Below, piece by piece: positions 10,898 through 22,600 of a stretch of DNA of 64,000 bases (the first letter of the stretch is position 1; each line of letters begins with the position of its first letter). Below the pieces are notes generated by a model. That model saw nothing but the letters and a program-made list of their open reading frames with translations. It was not told the DNA's origin and ran no database searches. The translations under genes were made by a program, and so were the position numbers. The DNA is taken from assembly GCA_949987705.1 (NCBI GenBank), contig OX465281.1:79760543-79824542 (forward strand). Direction: 5' to 3'. The stretch is from Thereva unica. Taxonomy: Eukaryota; Arthropoda; Insecta; Diptera; Therevidae.

Positions 10898-11251
10898 ATC
10901 ACTAATAAGTTTCTCTCTTTCGGCCTTTATTAATCTATATAAGTCTATAAGTTATTAATCTTATCTGCCATGATTGATGATTTAGTTGCACCATGTATTA
11001 AAAAAAAATCAGAAATACGGAATAACTGCTACTTTCATCAAATCTATTCGCTGTATAGTCACCGAAATCGTTTAATTTCTCCTTATAATTAATCCTGACA
11101 ATTATAAAATTTAAAATAACTACCAGACACATTTTTATGTAGATTTCAAATTTCTATATTAGTAAGTTGCAAAAAAAGAAAAAAAAAAGATAAAATATGA
11201 GAGATCTTAATTCAGAAGGATTAATTTATTCAATAAATGTTTTAGTCAAAA

Positions 11252-11980
11252 AAATGCTTACTAAATAAAATTTCATTTATTTTTTTATAATCCTTAAAGG
11301 CAGCTTTGTTGTGTATGCCGTCATAATTATGTGAGATTATAATTTCCTCCCCCAGCACTCTTTCCAAATTTCTGATAATCTCATTTGGCTTGATGATTTT
11401 TTTTAAGGCAAGCACCTATAATAAATATAATGTATAATTTCATAAGCCCGCGACTATAATCAAATTTTCTTTTACAAATTCATCTTCATTATCCTCATTG
11501 ATTTCATACTCCATTTTCTTTAAATCTTCTGTGCAGCTGATAGGAAACCTTTTCACAACTTCGTTGCTTATTTTGTTCCTTTTCAGAAGCTCTTTGAAAT
11601 AAATACTATGTTCACCCAAAACATTTACTATTGCTTCATTTTGACGTTTCATAGTATCTACATATTTAAAGTATCGATTATTACCATTTTATGTATTATT
11701 TAAAACTTTTAACTACCTTTAATGTCTCTTACTTCTTTTTGAAACAGTTCTGGAAAAGAATATTTAATGGATGTTCAAAATCATATAAAATACATTATAA
11801 ATACATATATCAGTTAATTCCTGTAAATTTACCTTTCAAATCTGAAATTGAAGTAGGATCTTCTCTAAAACTGTGTCCTTGTCTTAAATGGAACCCTTCC
11901 TTCCCAATAACTGCATTCATCCGTCGGATTGTGCCAACCTCAAACGGTTTCCTTTCTAAATTTTCTTTATTTTCAGCCAT
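11252..11980 (-). CDS. DUF4806-like companion gene, copy 2
   Basis: Identical to the gene at 8250-8978, shifted by 3,002 bp. Exons at 11980-11833, 11749-11717, 11657-~11449 and ~11415-11252. Same unresolved exon 3/4 junction. Confidence 0.55.
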
Positions 11981-12056
11981 TTTTGCCTGTAAAAGTACTA
12001 TTATCAGCAAAGAGGAGATATGTATTTAATCTTACTACATCATTACGTTACACATA

Positions 12057-13899
12057 TCAATGGAGCATTGGAATCAAAAGTAACTGATTCTGACATGGTA
12101 GGCAAACTATTTTGTGTGCTACATCGTTTATACTGAAAACTTCATTTTCTTCCAAAGGATTTAAATCTGCAAGGCATATGCCTAACCCATTCATTGACTC
12201 CATGGGCTCAGTAAAAAAGTTTTCCAAGTTCTGCAGTCTCTTTCCAATAACAAATTCTCCTTCTTTATCAGAAAATCCATAAATTTTAATTGGAATAAAG
12301 GGTTTAATACAGCAATAATTATCTGGGCGTGATAAACCCAAATATTGAAATTCCGATTGATGGCTTACAATTATTTGTCGGGTGTTTTTTTTAAATCCAG
12401 CTTTCTTTTCTTTTATTACAAAATTTTCTATCTCACATTTGTTTTTGATTTGGCTAAGTATTTTTGATGGTTTCTTTATCTTTTTCTTAAGCTGCTGCAT
12501 ATAATTTTCAAACGGATAAGCAGCAAAATCATTTAGAAATCCCAAGTCTTGAATACACTTTGTAAGATGAAGCAAACTATGAATGTTAAATGTGACACTA
12601 CTTTCGGTATACAAAAGAGGAAAGTATTCAACAAATAATGCTATCATTTCATTTGCAGTGCTCAAATTATCAATATAACTTTTTGGGCAAGAAAGTAAAC
12701 GGTATGCACAATGCAGTAATAAGAAGTGATAATAAAAATCTCCATTTAGTATATTCTTGAAGACAAGTATTCCAGTGTAAAGAATGAATTGTCGGAACTC
12801 TGTTGACTTCCAGCGTAAAATTTCATCCATACCTCTAGGCTTTCTTGCGAATTCCCTTGGCATAAATGAAGAAAGTCCTATCAAACGGTTAGATATTTCA
12901 TGTTTACTCTCTGTATTAAGTTTTATAGAAGCTTTTCCATTGAGTAATCGTAAAATAATTTTTCGGGTACCTAACACCTAAATCCAAAAGATGCATAGGA
13001 TCTAAAGGAAATTGTGTGATCATACCGAAGCCTATGTTTTCTAATGTACTATGTCTATTATGGAAGTATTTGTTGTGAAAGTTCATATCTTTTCTTTGAA
13101 AGAAGCCTTCGTCAGATCGTAATTCGTATTCTCTTGTACTGAAGGTCACAACATTATTAATCCTTTTTCCAATTTGTTTACATTTACAGCATCCATTAAT
13201 AGCATTATGTCCAACAGTTCCACTTGCAAATGCTCGAGCTGGTGTGTCACATATAAATGCTCTTATACGGAAATTCAGGTGTTTATTACATATAATTAGC
13301 CCATATTGAATTAACATTTTAGCTTCAATTGCGAAATCGTGCAAAAATATATCTATATTACTTGGTTTTTTCTCACCAAGGTACACACCTATTGGAAAGA
13401 CGCCAATGTTTTTTATGTTAACTATTCGTCCGAGTATTGGCCACAGAGATTGAGATGAGCTTTTGTAAAGTGGTATTCCGTCTATCCCTATATCCAAAAC
13501 TACTTCATGATAGTGCATTATTATATTTCTAACCTTATTTAACTGATTTTCTACTCCGAAATGAATATATTCACCCGGGGGAACTGTTCTAATCCTTGTA
13601 CCATATTTGGTTTCTTTTAATATAGTTTTAGAAGTTTTAGGAACATTCAAGTTCTCTGATCTTAATATACCTAACAACGAATCAAAACATTCGCGAGATG
13701 GGTTATACGTCGTATACCACTCTTTCAACTTACTTTGAAGTGTTGTATTTCCTTCGTTTTCTACAAAAGGGTTTGTATTAGCCTCAAAAACATTATTTGT
13801 GTTATAATTATTTTCTTCGTGAATTGTAGAACTTGTAGTTGGACAAACACAACTTTCAATAGCTTCAGAATCATTTAAACTGCCATGGCATTTGTTCAA
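12057..13899 (-). pseudogene. EnSpm/CACTA-like transposase, copy 2, same frameshift
   Basis: Residue-for-residue identical to the 9055-10897 copy, shifted by 3,002 bp, with the same break between ...LLDLGV and GTRKIIL. Because both copies share the lesion, the frameshift predates the duplication (or both copies are one sequence assembled twice). Confidence 0.7.
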
Positions 13900-14169
13900 A
13901 TCACTAATAAGTTTCTCTCTTTCGGCCTTTATTAATCTATATAAGTCTATAAGTTATTAATCTTATCTGCCATGATTGATGATTTAGTTGCACCATGTAT
14001 TAAAAAAAAATCAGAAATACGGAATAACTGCTACTTTCATCAAATCTATTCGCTGTATAGTCACCGAAATCGTTTAATTTCTCCTTATAATTAATCCTGA
14101 CAATTATAAAATTTAAAATAACTACCAGACACATTTTTATGTAGATTTCAAATTTCTATATTAGTAAGT

Positions 14170-14559
14170 TTCATTTTTTATAGACGTATGTGTAATTGAA
14201 TAAAAGAGTAAATTTTTTCAAAAAATTTGTGTTTGTTTTTTTAGTATTTATCCGTTTATTCTTACGTTATATAGATTGATTAAATTGATAGACATAATTT
14301 GTTCACTTACCAGCATATCCTTTTTAGCTTTAGTTAAATAGTTTTTTCACTTTATGTATTTTTTCACTTTATAGCACAACACTTCCCCCTTTCAAATCAA
14401 ATATTCAACTGAAGCACTTGCCCTTTAAAATTACTATTCGGAAAGAATTATTGCGTCATCCTAAACCAAGTCTATTCCATACATGGTGAAATATTTTCTG
14501 CCTCATTACTATCTGCATTACCATGGAACTCCCAGACAAAATTGTAATATATTACAGAA
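14170..14559. other. Spacer between the tandem duplication and the Harbinger Myb remnant
   Basis: AT-rich; contains a likely 5' exon/donor of the CACTA gene family (minus-strand GTAAGTG near 14305) but no usable frame. The exact right edge of the nested insertion lies somewhere in this stretch. Confidence 0.35.
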
Positions 14560-15295
14560 CTACATCTCAGAGTAGCTATATCTCATTTTTCCTACAGGGT
14601 CGGGCCCCGTTTCTCTTCTTCTTTTGCCCGTGGATGTTGTCGGCGACCTCCCAGCACTTTTATCACCTTCTAACACGCTTTCTTCGTCAATTAGAATATT
14701 CGGCTCTAAGGAGGACGCTTGGCGATGAACTGGCGTTTCAAATGTTGAAATTTAAATTTGCAGACGTTGGCATTTTTATTCAGGCCGCTTCTTTTTAATT
14801 CCTCCGATATGCGCTGCCACACTACGTCCTTTCGTAACATATTACCGGCCATTTCAGCCTTGTAGGAGCCATACGCATTAATTAACAGTCTGACTTGTTG
14901 GTCAGACCATTTACTCTCTGAAATAACTTTACTTTTATTTAAAAATCTTAATTTTATATTTTATAGATTTACTTTCGTTATTACTAGTACTAGCACCTTC
15001 ACTTAAAACGTCTGCGGTAATGGGAGCACTCGGCATAACTGAAAAATTTAATTATCATGAAATATTTCAAATCTTAAAATTTCTAATTTTATGTTTTATT
15101 CTATTACCTTCGTTATTTGTATTAGGAAGTTCACTTTGACGCCCAACGTTGACCGTTACCTCTGCGGGCATAACTGAAAAATTTATTATTATTGAAGTGT
15201 TTTAATTTATAGAAATAAGGCCTACCTTCATCTTCATTTCGCACCACGAATATGTTGCCACTATCATCATAGTATACGTAATTTTCGTTCTCCAT
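14560..15295 (-). pseudogene. Harbinger Myb/SANT DNA-binding protein, N-terminal exons
   Basis: ATG at 15295. Four exons join cleanly with GT..AG introns of 35-70 bp: exon 1 15295-15226 (MENENYVYYDDSGNIFVVRN), exon 2 15173-15108 (VMPAEVTVNVGRQSE), exon 3 15038-14973 (VMPSAPITADVLSEG), exon 4 from 14917 (KSKWSDQQVRLLINAYGSYK ... VCKFKFQHLKRQF). Exon 4 is a Myb/SANT-like DNA-binding domain: tryptophan-led helices and the closing K-F-x-x-LKRQ helix. Exons 2 and 3 begin with the same V-M-P motif. Frame is lost near 14725 (stop after AKRPP) but resumes in another frame with NILIDEESVLEGDKSAGRSP and a KRRR basic patch, ending at 14560. In Harbinger elements this protein recruits the transposase to DNA. 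The downstream coding part is separated by the nested insertions. Confidence 0.75.
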
Positions 15296-15545
15296 ATTTT
15301 AATATTTTTAATAATAAAATTTAACAAATAAAATACTGCACGGGCACGATTTTTTTATAACTGTAGGGAATAGTTGACTGTATGAAATACTCATACACAT
15401 ACATTAACAACAAGCTATAATAGCAGATTTTTTGGGTCCAAGATATCATAGCAGCTTTTTCTTGCTTCGTTGTAATTTGACAGTTCAAAAATTCTGCTAC
15501 CAAAGCAGCTTTAGCAGAAATCTTGAACAGACCCCCTGTCTTCTG

Positions 15546-16041
15546 GGGTCTGTTCAAGATTTCTGCTATAGCAGCTTTAGTAGCAGAATTTTTAAACTGT
15601 CAAATTACAGCAAAGCAAGAAAAAGCTGCTATGATATCTTGAACGCAAAAAAACTGCTAGCATAGCTTTGTGTTAATGTATGTGTATGAGTATTTCTTGC
15701 AGTCAACTATTCCTCTCCCCACAATTAGAAAAAAGCCTGGCCGTGCAGTTGCAATCCCTAAATTTATTATTTAATATGTATTAATGTCAACAAAACCTCA
15801 CTCGAGTCAGTCATTTTGGCAAAACGACCAATGACATTTACACACACAAGTATGATTTACGTAGCTGCTTTCTTGCTTGCAGTCGAAATTGCGAGCAACA
15901 AAAAGCAGCTACATTAGCAGCTTTTCTCGAATCTTGAACACAAAAATAGCAGCTTCGTTAGCAGCTTCTTTGCTGTTTTGAACAGGAAAAGTATGACAAT
16001 AGCTGCTAAAAGCTGCTATAGCAGAAATCTTGAACAGACCC
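15546..16041. mobile_element. Harbinger deletion-derivative MITE (496 bp)
   Basis: Ends GGGTCTGTTCAAGATTTCTG and its inverse complement, flanked by CTG at 15543-15545 and 16042-16044 (3-bp TSD). Its left half is the inverse complement of the right end of the big Harbinger element (15330-15534) and its right half the inverse complement of that element's left end (4147-4420), so it is an internally deleted copy inserted in opposite orientation 11 bp from the parent's end. It carries no coding sequence and would need transposase in trans. Confidence 0.85.
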
Positions 16042-16044
16042 CTG

Positions 16045-16599
16045 GTTGATACAAACGACACAATTTTACTGTGAGAGGGTTCTATAATCAAAACTGCATT
16101 GTTGCAAGCGCCAAATTGGTTGTAAGAAGCGACTTGTCACAATAATTTTGATCTGCCAGCGTCGTTTGTAACAATTTTCTTCGCAACACGGGTGTTTATA
16201 ACAACTTCACAGTCGTTTGTTACAAAATTCGACTTATATTTTTCGTATTCTAGCCAAAATGACGGTTATAACAAAGAATTTTTTTAACTTTTTTTGGTTT
16301 TTAATAATAAATCATGGAAATTTTTATTATGCACTTTTGGGGAATAGTCAGAATTCGAAAATTGTAAAAAATTCATTTTCGAAAAATTGGCGGCTACAAC
16401 AATTTCGCTTTCGAGTATCGATATGATGTCATATGAGAAGAATATACCTCCTTTGAATTGTGAAGATAAGGTCTAGCCATTTACCAAAGAATTTGGTTGC
16501 CCATAATTTAGTGTAAATCATTACCGTAAAAAGTGTCGATAAGGTTTATATCGACGGTATTAACAGGAAGTAATTGTTTATCTTCCCCCTCGGGCTAGA
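16045..16599. other. No gene seen
   Basis: AT-rich unique-looking sequence; a short TTTGTAACAA/TTGTTACAAA-type motif recurs around 16060-16230. Nothing else recognised. Confidence 0.35.
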
Positions 16600-17145
16600 A
16601 AAAAATATATGGCCGGCTAAAATCACCTAGGATAAATATGAAGTCTTTACCGCAGAGTGCATCGGAATTAGGGGGATATAAAACGAGCCGTTGAATATAT
16701 GCTTCAGGTCAGATTCCATTCGTAAATAGACGAGCTCAAACGATTTTGAACAATTATACTTGATCATTTGACAGCTATGAGTCGACCACCCCCTCCTGTG
16801 AGATCAGATCTCTTCATTTAAGAATGTACCATTTAACCATGTTTCAGTCAGTACAGGTACATTATAGCCACACGATTTGAAGTCAATGAAGAGATTATTA
16901 ATTTTGATTCTCATACCACTACAGTTGTGATAACAGATTTGGTTGTTTAGATAAGGTAGGTTGGGTTTGGGGAGAAGATACGGGGTGGGTAAAGTAAGCT
17001 GCTTCGTGCGGTAATATCTGTTCACGGTACGGCTTTTTTGGAGCTGAGGCACATGTAGCAATCGTACATGAGCAGCATAAGCGGAGAGATCCTTGATAAC
17101 TTGTTGGGAATTAATTTCATGATGCTCATGGTACCTAGTGTGCAA
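16600..17145 (-). pseudogene. Jockey-like LINE ORF2 5' part: AP endonuclease, decayed
   Basis: Minus strand reads ICYHNCSGMRIKINNLFI and VPVLTETWLNG, the first two endonuclease motifs of Jockey/CR1-like LINEs. Downstream, across several stops and frame changes, come GGGGRLIAVK, then SFYIPPNSDALCGKDFIFIL and GDF, the remaining endonuclease blocks. No RT follows here, so it is a fragment. The 5' end may include the tail of ORF1 (17145-17260). Confidence 0.65.
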
Positions 17146-17341
17146 TTCGAGTAGGGAAGCTTTTCACTTTCGAATTGCATTCCACGATAACCCCCTGACC
17201 ATTCATGGATCAGTTTCATCAGGAATTTCTGCCAAAATAGCATCATTGATTTCATCTGGTCTTATTTTATCAACCAACCAGATTAGAATGTGGGCATGTG
17301 GCAATCAACGTTTCTGCCACTCCATTTAGTACATTCAGCGA

Positions 17342-17510
17342 CCCTTTTCTCTAATACAATATTGCTAATTTTTTTTAACGAAACTGGCGAAACCGTATTC
17401 TCAATTATTATATTGACATCAATTTTACATGAATATGTAACAATATTGTCAAATTTTTACTCCAAAGCTGTTTCGTTATCGGATTTAACAATATTGTAAT
17501 TGAGAATGGG
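17342..17510 (+). mobile_element. ~170-bp MITE, family 'CAATATTG', copy 1
   Basis: Ends CCCTTTTCTCTAATACAATA and the inverse of CCCATTCTCAATTACAATA. Interior contains AACGAAACTGGCGAAACCG and TCAAATTTTTACT. Two further copies are at 29451-29632 and 33129-33287. Confidence 0.68.
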
Positions 17511-18189
17511 TTCCAGCGCTGTTAGTTTTTTCGTAAACGCATACGTATGCTTTGCAACGATGCAACGAGTTCGTACACTTGTATGATCCAAAGTATTCGA
17601 TATTCCAAAAATTATTTTTCTAAAGTTGAATTGGTTTTTTAAAAGAGTCTAACATTAAAGATATACAGGAAAAATTTCATTTATGTTTCATGGAGATGAT
17701 GGTTAATTAATGGCTGAAACGGCGTCTATAAATAATAAGCCCCAGATTTGATTAAGCCAGTTTTATCCATATCTTTCTGCTAGTTATATTTGGTGATATT
17801 CTTTAGCGAAGCAATTTCATTAAAATATTGATATCTCGGACAGTAATTAAAATAGGGCACAACGAATGTTTAAACTCGATTTACGGTACATTGATATTTT
17901 CCGCGGACGTAATTTCTATAGTCGGTTCTGTCAGCCCCGCTGCCTTAGTTGCCACCTCATTTTTCGTAATTACTTTAGCAACTAGGTGCGAGTCACACCT
18001 TGCCCACTGTATAACAAAAGAATAAAACAACTCATTATGATGTAAGTATAAAATAACAAGGAACAGTGATGGTACGTTTTAATTTAATTATTATTAAAAT
18101 ACTAGTATTGATTGTCAGAAGCAATCAAATTTTTTTATAGGATGCTTTATTAGGGGGAGGGCCATTCTATATCAAATCAACCAATGGTT
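17511..18189. other. No gene seen
   Basis: AT-rich intergenic DNA, nothing recognised. Confidence 0.35.
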
Positions 18190-18245
18190 TGGTCATATTT
18201 TTTTTATTTTATTTTATTTTATTTTATTTTATTTTATTTATTTAC
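18190..18245. repeat. (TTTTA)n microsatellite
   Basis: About ten TTTTA repeats. Confidence 0.85.
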
Positions 18246-18439
18246 GCCAAACAAGGCATGCTTAAACTATAATACACAGGGAAAGTAACTTATGAATATA
18301 TACATATATCGCTAAAAGTACATTTGCATTTAACAATTTATCACAGGTATATCTTTATAACTTATGGTACATTAGTTATAGTGTTATGTTAGTTCAGGAT
18401 AATTCGGATGACAGGAAGGATATCAGTTTTTTCTTGAAG

Positions 18440-18515
18440 GATGATTTGTTCTTCTGGTAGAAACTAAAAAAAAAACAATTTTTGGTTTTTTCTTAGTTTC
18501 CACCAGAAGAACAAG
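18440..18515. repeat. Perfect-armed hairpin (TTCTTCTGGTAGAAACTAA...)
   Basis: TTCTTCTGGTAGAAACTAAA is followed after a short A/T loop by TTTCCACCAGAAGAA, giving ~25-bp arms. Probably a small MITE or RNA hairpin. Confidence 0.55.
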
Positions 18516-18984
18516 TATAAAAAATTGGATGATTTGAAGTCCTTGATGTCCAAAATTAATTAAAAAATTGTTGATTTGATATGGAATGACCCGGAGAGAC
18601 ACATCCATAATCCGACCGTCGCACGGCATCTGAATGTGATGCTGTGAAGTAACATTGATGTTGGCACCTGGTGCCGGTTCCGCCTAATGGCAGCACCGAA
18701 TGAACGGCGAAGTAAACTTGAAAGTAAGTTTTTTTTGCATTTGCTTGAAATCTGGTTGAATATGTATTATCAGCAAAAATATAGTAAATTGTTCTACAAG
18801 TAAAGAGAATTGATAGTTTTCCACTGAGTGTAAATGTTTAATTCACGAGCAAGCGAGTGGATTAAAATTTACACGAGCTGGAAAACTAATTTTTCTTAAC
18901 GCGCGTTGAACATGCTATTTTTTCGGGAATGGTATAGAAATACGTACATATATTGAAAATCAAAAATCATAAAGGAAAATGAGA

Positions 18985-19170
18985 GTCAGACATGTTCCAC
19001 ATTTCGAGTGGAGTGAAATCGAATCGGAATTCAATTTCACTCGAATTATATATATGTAATTTCAGATAAATGGAATTAGTCGAAATGTGGAACATCTAAT
19101 TTCGATTTCGAGTATAGATTCGACAAAATTGGAATTGTGGAACATTACCAAATGCAAATAGCTATACTGG
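18985..19170. repeat. Inverted-repeat (MITE-like) cluster with GTTCCACA/TGTGGAAC
   Basis: ATGTTCCACATTTCGAGT at 18990 is matched by inverse TCGAAATGTGGAACAT at ~19090 and again by AATTGTGGAACATTACC at ~19135, with ATTTCACTCGAAT-type palindromes between. No coding sequence. Confidence 0.5.
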
Positions 19171-19589
19171 CCATTGTTTTCGCAGGATATGCAAAATGAC
19201 CACTTTAGGGGTCAAAAATCAAAGATGTGAACTAATGGATTTATACTTAGAAATGTTTTTGACCTATAAAGGTTACTTTGTGTTGAGACTTGAAAAGATT
19301 TCTAAGAACCTCCTAAAAGGTATTTATAGCTAGATATAAAATAGTATTGAAATTAAATTCAGTATATTTTACTTAAAGTACATGGAAAGTTGATGGACAT
19401 TTCTCTAATTCCAGTTTAATTTTTCATAAATGAAGCAGAGCTTAATTCTTTTAATTTAAAAGAATAATCATTCGATGTAGCCCGTGTATCAAGGGTATTA
19501 TGCACGGACTTCCACTTCTACTTTGTAGGTGGATGAATTTAAATGAGGACTATGCTTATAAATTTGCCTTGCAAAGATGCATCGAATTT

Positions 19590-19697
19590 GGTGTGTTGCC
19601 TTTTTTTTATTTGTTTGTTAGACTAGAGGCTTAAGGAAAGCCCCTTTGTACTGTTCGACAATCTATTTTTTTTGTATAGAATGTCTAACAGCAGCTC
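19590..19697 (-). mobile_element. SINE-like repeat, distal part (interrupted)
   Basis: This 108-bp block and 22915-23302 together match the repeat at 53090-53401 plus 54281-54395, where no LINE is present. In the minus-strand reading the tRNA-like head is at 23302 and this block is the 3' part. The interruption is the RTE LINE, with AACAGCAGCTC duplicated at 19687-19697 and 22915-22925. Confidence 0.72.
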
Positions 19698-22600
19698 GGG
19701 GGTAAAATCGTACCGTCACCTCCTCGCTGGTGCCTCCTGGATAACCAACTAACGACGGGCGTACCCAGTGCCTGGGGGTATAGCTGGGCCACCCTATCCG
19801 TTGGGGTATAATTCACGGATCCGGCCCTCCAGGTCGGGGGTTGGGCGAAAGGTTGACAACCTCTCCTCAGAAAACAACTCTTGTTATGGAATCGAGAAAT
19901 CAGCCTCGGAACAGTCAGGATTTACGGCAAAGACCTCAGCAACGTCCCAGGACTAATGATTTTAGGAAAAACGATATTAAGTTTGCAACATGGAATGTAA
20001 GAACATTATATAGACCCGGAGCAATGGCAGAAATGATAGATGAGCTAAGACGATATAGAATACTCATCGCAGGACTACAAGAACTAAGGTGGACTGGTAG
20101 AGGAGTCCTAGAACGAAAAGACGCTACGATATTCTACAGTGGTAATAATGACTCCAGAAGAAACTTTGGGGTGGGTTTCTGTGTGCTTAAACCTCTAATC
20201 AACAACGTAATAGACTTCAACCCGCTTAACGATCGGATCGCAACCTTAAGAATCAAATCCAGATTTCATAATATAACATTCATCACCGTGCACGCGCCTA
20301 CAGAAGAAAAACCAGAACAAGAAAAAGATGACTTCTATGAAACTCTTAGGGTGACCTATGACCAAATCCCTTCTTACGACATGAAAGTCGTATTAGGGGA
20401 CTTTAATGCTAAAATAGGTAAGGAACCATATTATTATCCGTACGCTGGTAAGTTCTCGTTGCACGAGGATTCAAACGATAACGGGAACAGAATGGCCGAA
20501 TTTGCTATCGCAAGAAGTTTGTCAATAGCTAGCACCTGGTTTAACCATAAGAATATACACAAAAGGACATGGACATCACCAGATGGCAGGCATCATAACC
20601 AAATTGACCATGTTCTAGTTGACACTAGGCATGGAAGCAGCATACTGGATGTAAGAAGTTTCCGGGGAGCGAATGTAGACACCGATCACTATCTAGTTGT
20701 TGGGAAAATGAGGACGAAAAAACTAGCGACAATAAATAGAAGAAACAATGATAGACAAATAAAGTGGAATATAGAAAAATTAAGAAATGTAGAATCAAAA
20801 CAACAGTATGAAAGTATGTTAACAGAAAAGCTTGAGCAAATAACAAGGAGTCTGGAAATGGAAACTGATCTGAACCTGATGTGGAACTCTATAAAAGAAA
20901 AAATCATAGAAACAAACAACTGTGTATTAGGCACACAAAACCACGAAATAAGGAGACATTGGTTTGATAATCAATGCAAGAGCAGCATTGAAATAAAAAA
21001 CCATGCAAGACAGGTGTACCTAGCAAGAATGACTAGAGGAAACCATGAGAAATATGTAGCAGCACGAAGAGACACGAATAAGTTATTAAGGAAGAAAAAA
21101 CGTGATTACTTCAGAATTAGAATAAGTGCGATCAAGCAAAGCTACAGTAATAAAGACACTAGAAGTTTCTACAAAGAAGTCAACATGATTAAGAAAGGAT
21201 ACAAACCCACCTGCACCATGGTAAGAAGAGAAGATGGTACTATAGCTAGTAGTATCGATGACATACTCGAGGTGTGGGAGAAATACTTTAGAGACTTCTT
21301 CAAAGAGAATATAAGCCTAACACAGGGAGCAGCGGAAAACCGTAATACAGATGACCCAGAAAACGATACGCCAGAGCCTACAATGGAGGAAGTGGAAAAT
21401 GCCATAGCGAAACTAAAAAATCACAAAGCTCCAGGTCCAGATGGCATACCCACGGAAATCTTAAAAAATGGTGGGGAGAAGTTATGCCAGGCCTTACATA
21501 GTCTAATCATAAAATTATGGAGAAGCAGCAAGATGCCAGAAGAATGGCTTTTAGGCACAATAGTCCCAGTCCATAAAAAAGGTGAATTGATGAGCTGCAA
21601 AAACTACAGGCCAATATCTCTTCTGAACACAGCTTACAAAGTGTTTTCACATATTTTATTTAATAGACTGAAACCACACTTGGAAGATAAAGTAGGTGAT
21701 TACCAAGCAGGATTTAGAACGAACAGATCGATAACAGACCAGATTTTCATAATGAGACAAATACTTGAAAAATGTTGGGAAGAAAACATTGATATACATC
21801 TTCTTTTTATAGACTATAGAAATGCTTACGATCTGCTAAATAAAAGAGAGTTGTGGAATAAGATGGCTGAAATGGGTTTCCCCAGAAAATTAATAGATCT
21901 CTGCAGGATGACGACCAAAAATTGTGAAACACAAGTGAGAATACGAGGTTGTAACTCAACCAATTTTCCTCAAGAATCGGGTCTGCGACAAGGAGATGCA
22001 ATCTCACCAATACTTTTTAACATTGCTCTCGAAGCAATAATGAGAGAAACACAGCTTAATGGAGCAAATAGCATCTTCACAAGGAACATCCAGATGCTAG
22101 CCTTCGCAGATGATATAGTCATAATTGGACGCAAAGCACAAGAGGTAAAGGAAACCCTTTTCAAGATTGTAGAAAGCTCAGCAAAGTTCAATCTACGAGT
22201 AAATGACACAAAAACAAAATATATGATCGTATCAAAACAAGGACATCGGCTAGGACGAAGTATCAGCCTTGGCGATCATATTGTGGAAATTGTAGAAAAC
22301 TTCATCTACTTAGGGACAATGCTTACTGCACAAAACCATATAAAGGACGACATCCATAGACGCATCGTAGCCGCAAATAAAACCTATTTCGCACTAGTCC
22401 CGGTCTTTAAAAACAAAGAAATTTCAAGACAATGCAAAATCAGACTATACAAAACGTTAATCCGCCCAGTTCTATGCTATGGGTCTGAGGCTTGGACATT
22501 GACCCAACAAACAGAAAACCAGCTTAAAATCTTCGAAAGGAAGATCTTAAGAAGAATATTTGGCGCTGTAAGGGTTAACCAAAACGAATGGCGCATTAGG

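Larger units (their letters stand above)
8166..11167. repeat. 3,002-bp tandem duplication, copy 1
   Basis: Starts at TGCAAAAAAAG (8166) and ends ...TATTAGTAAGT (11167), where copy 2 begins directly. All features recur exactly 3,002 bp later and the reading frames are identical, including the frameshift. Contains one EnSpm/CACTA-like transposase and one DUF4806-like gene on the minus strand. Confidence 0.93.
11168..14169. repeat. 3,002-bp tandem duplication, copy 2
   Basis: Head-to-tail second copy. The upstream flank of copy 1 (GGGATTC) and the downstream flank of copy 2 (TTCATTTTTT) differ from the internal junction, so only the 3,002-bp unit is duplicated. No target duplication or other junction sequence is visible. 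Confidence 0.93.
4147..15534. mobile_element. PIF/Harbinger transposon split by nested insertions
   Basis: Left end GGGTCTGTTGAAGATTTCTG from 4147, right end the inverse complement ...AAATCTTGAACAGACCC ending 15534, flanked by the same triplet CCT at 4144-4146 and 15535-15537. A 3-bp target duplication is the known signature of PIF/Harbinger. Between the ends lie the two genes expected of an autonomous element, convergently arranged: a DDE transposase (plus, 4448-5617) and a Myb/SANT protein (minus) whose N-terminal exons sit at the far right (14560-15295) and whose C-terminus sits at 5791-6024. About 8 kb of foreign DNA (roughly 6.1-14.5 kb) separates the halves. The original element was therefore about 3 kb. 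The matched TSD argues that both halves come from one insertion rather than two neighbouring copies. Confidence 0.8.
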
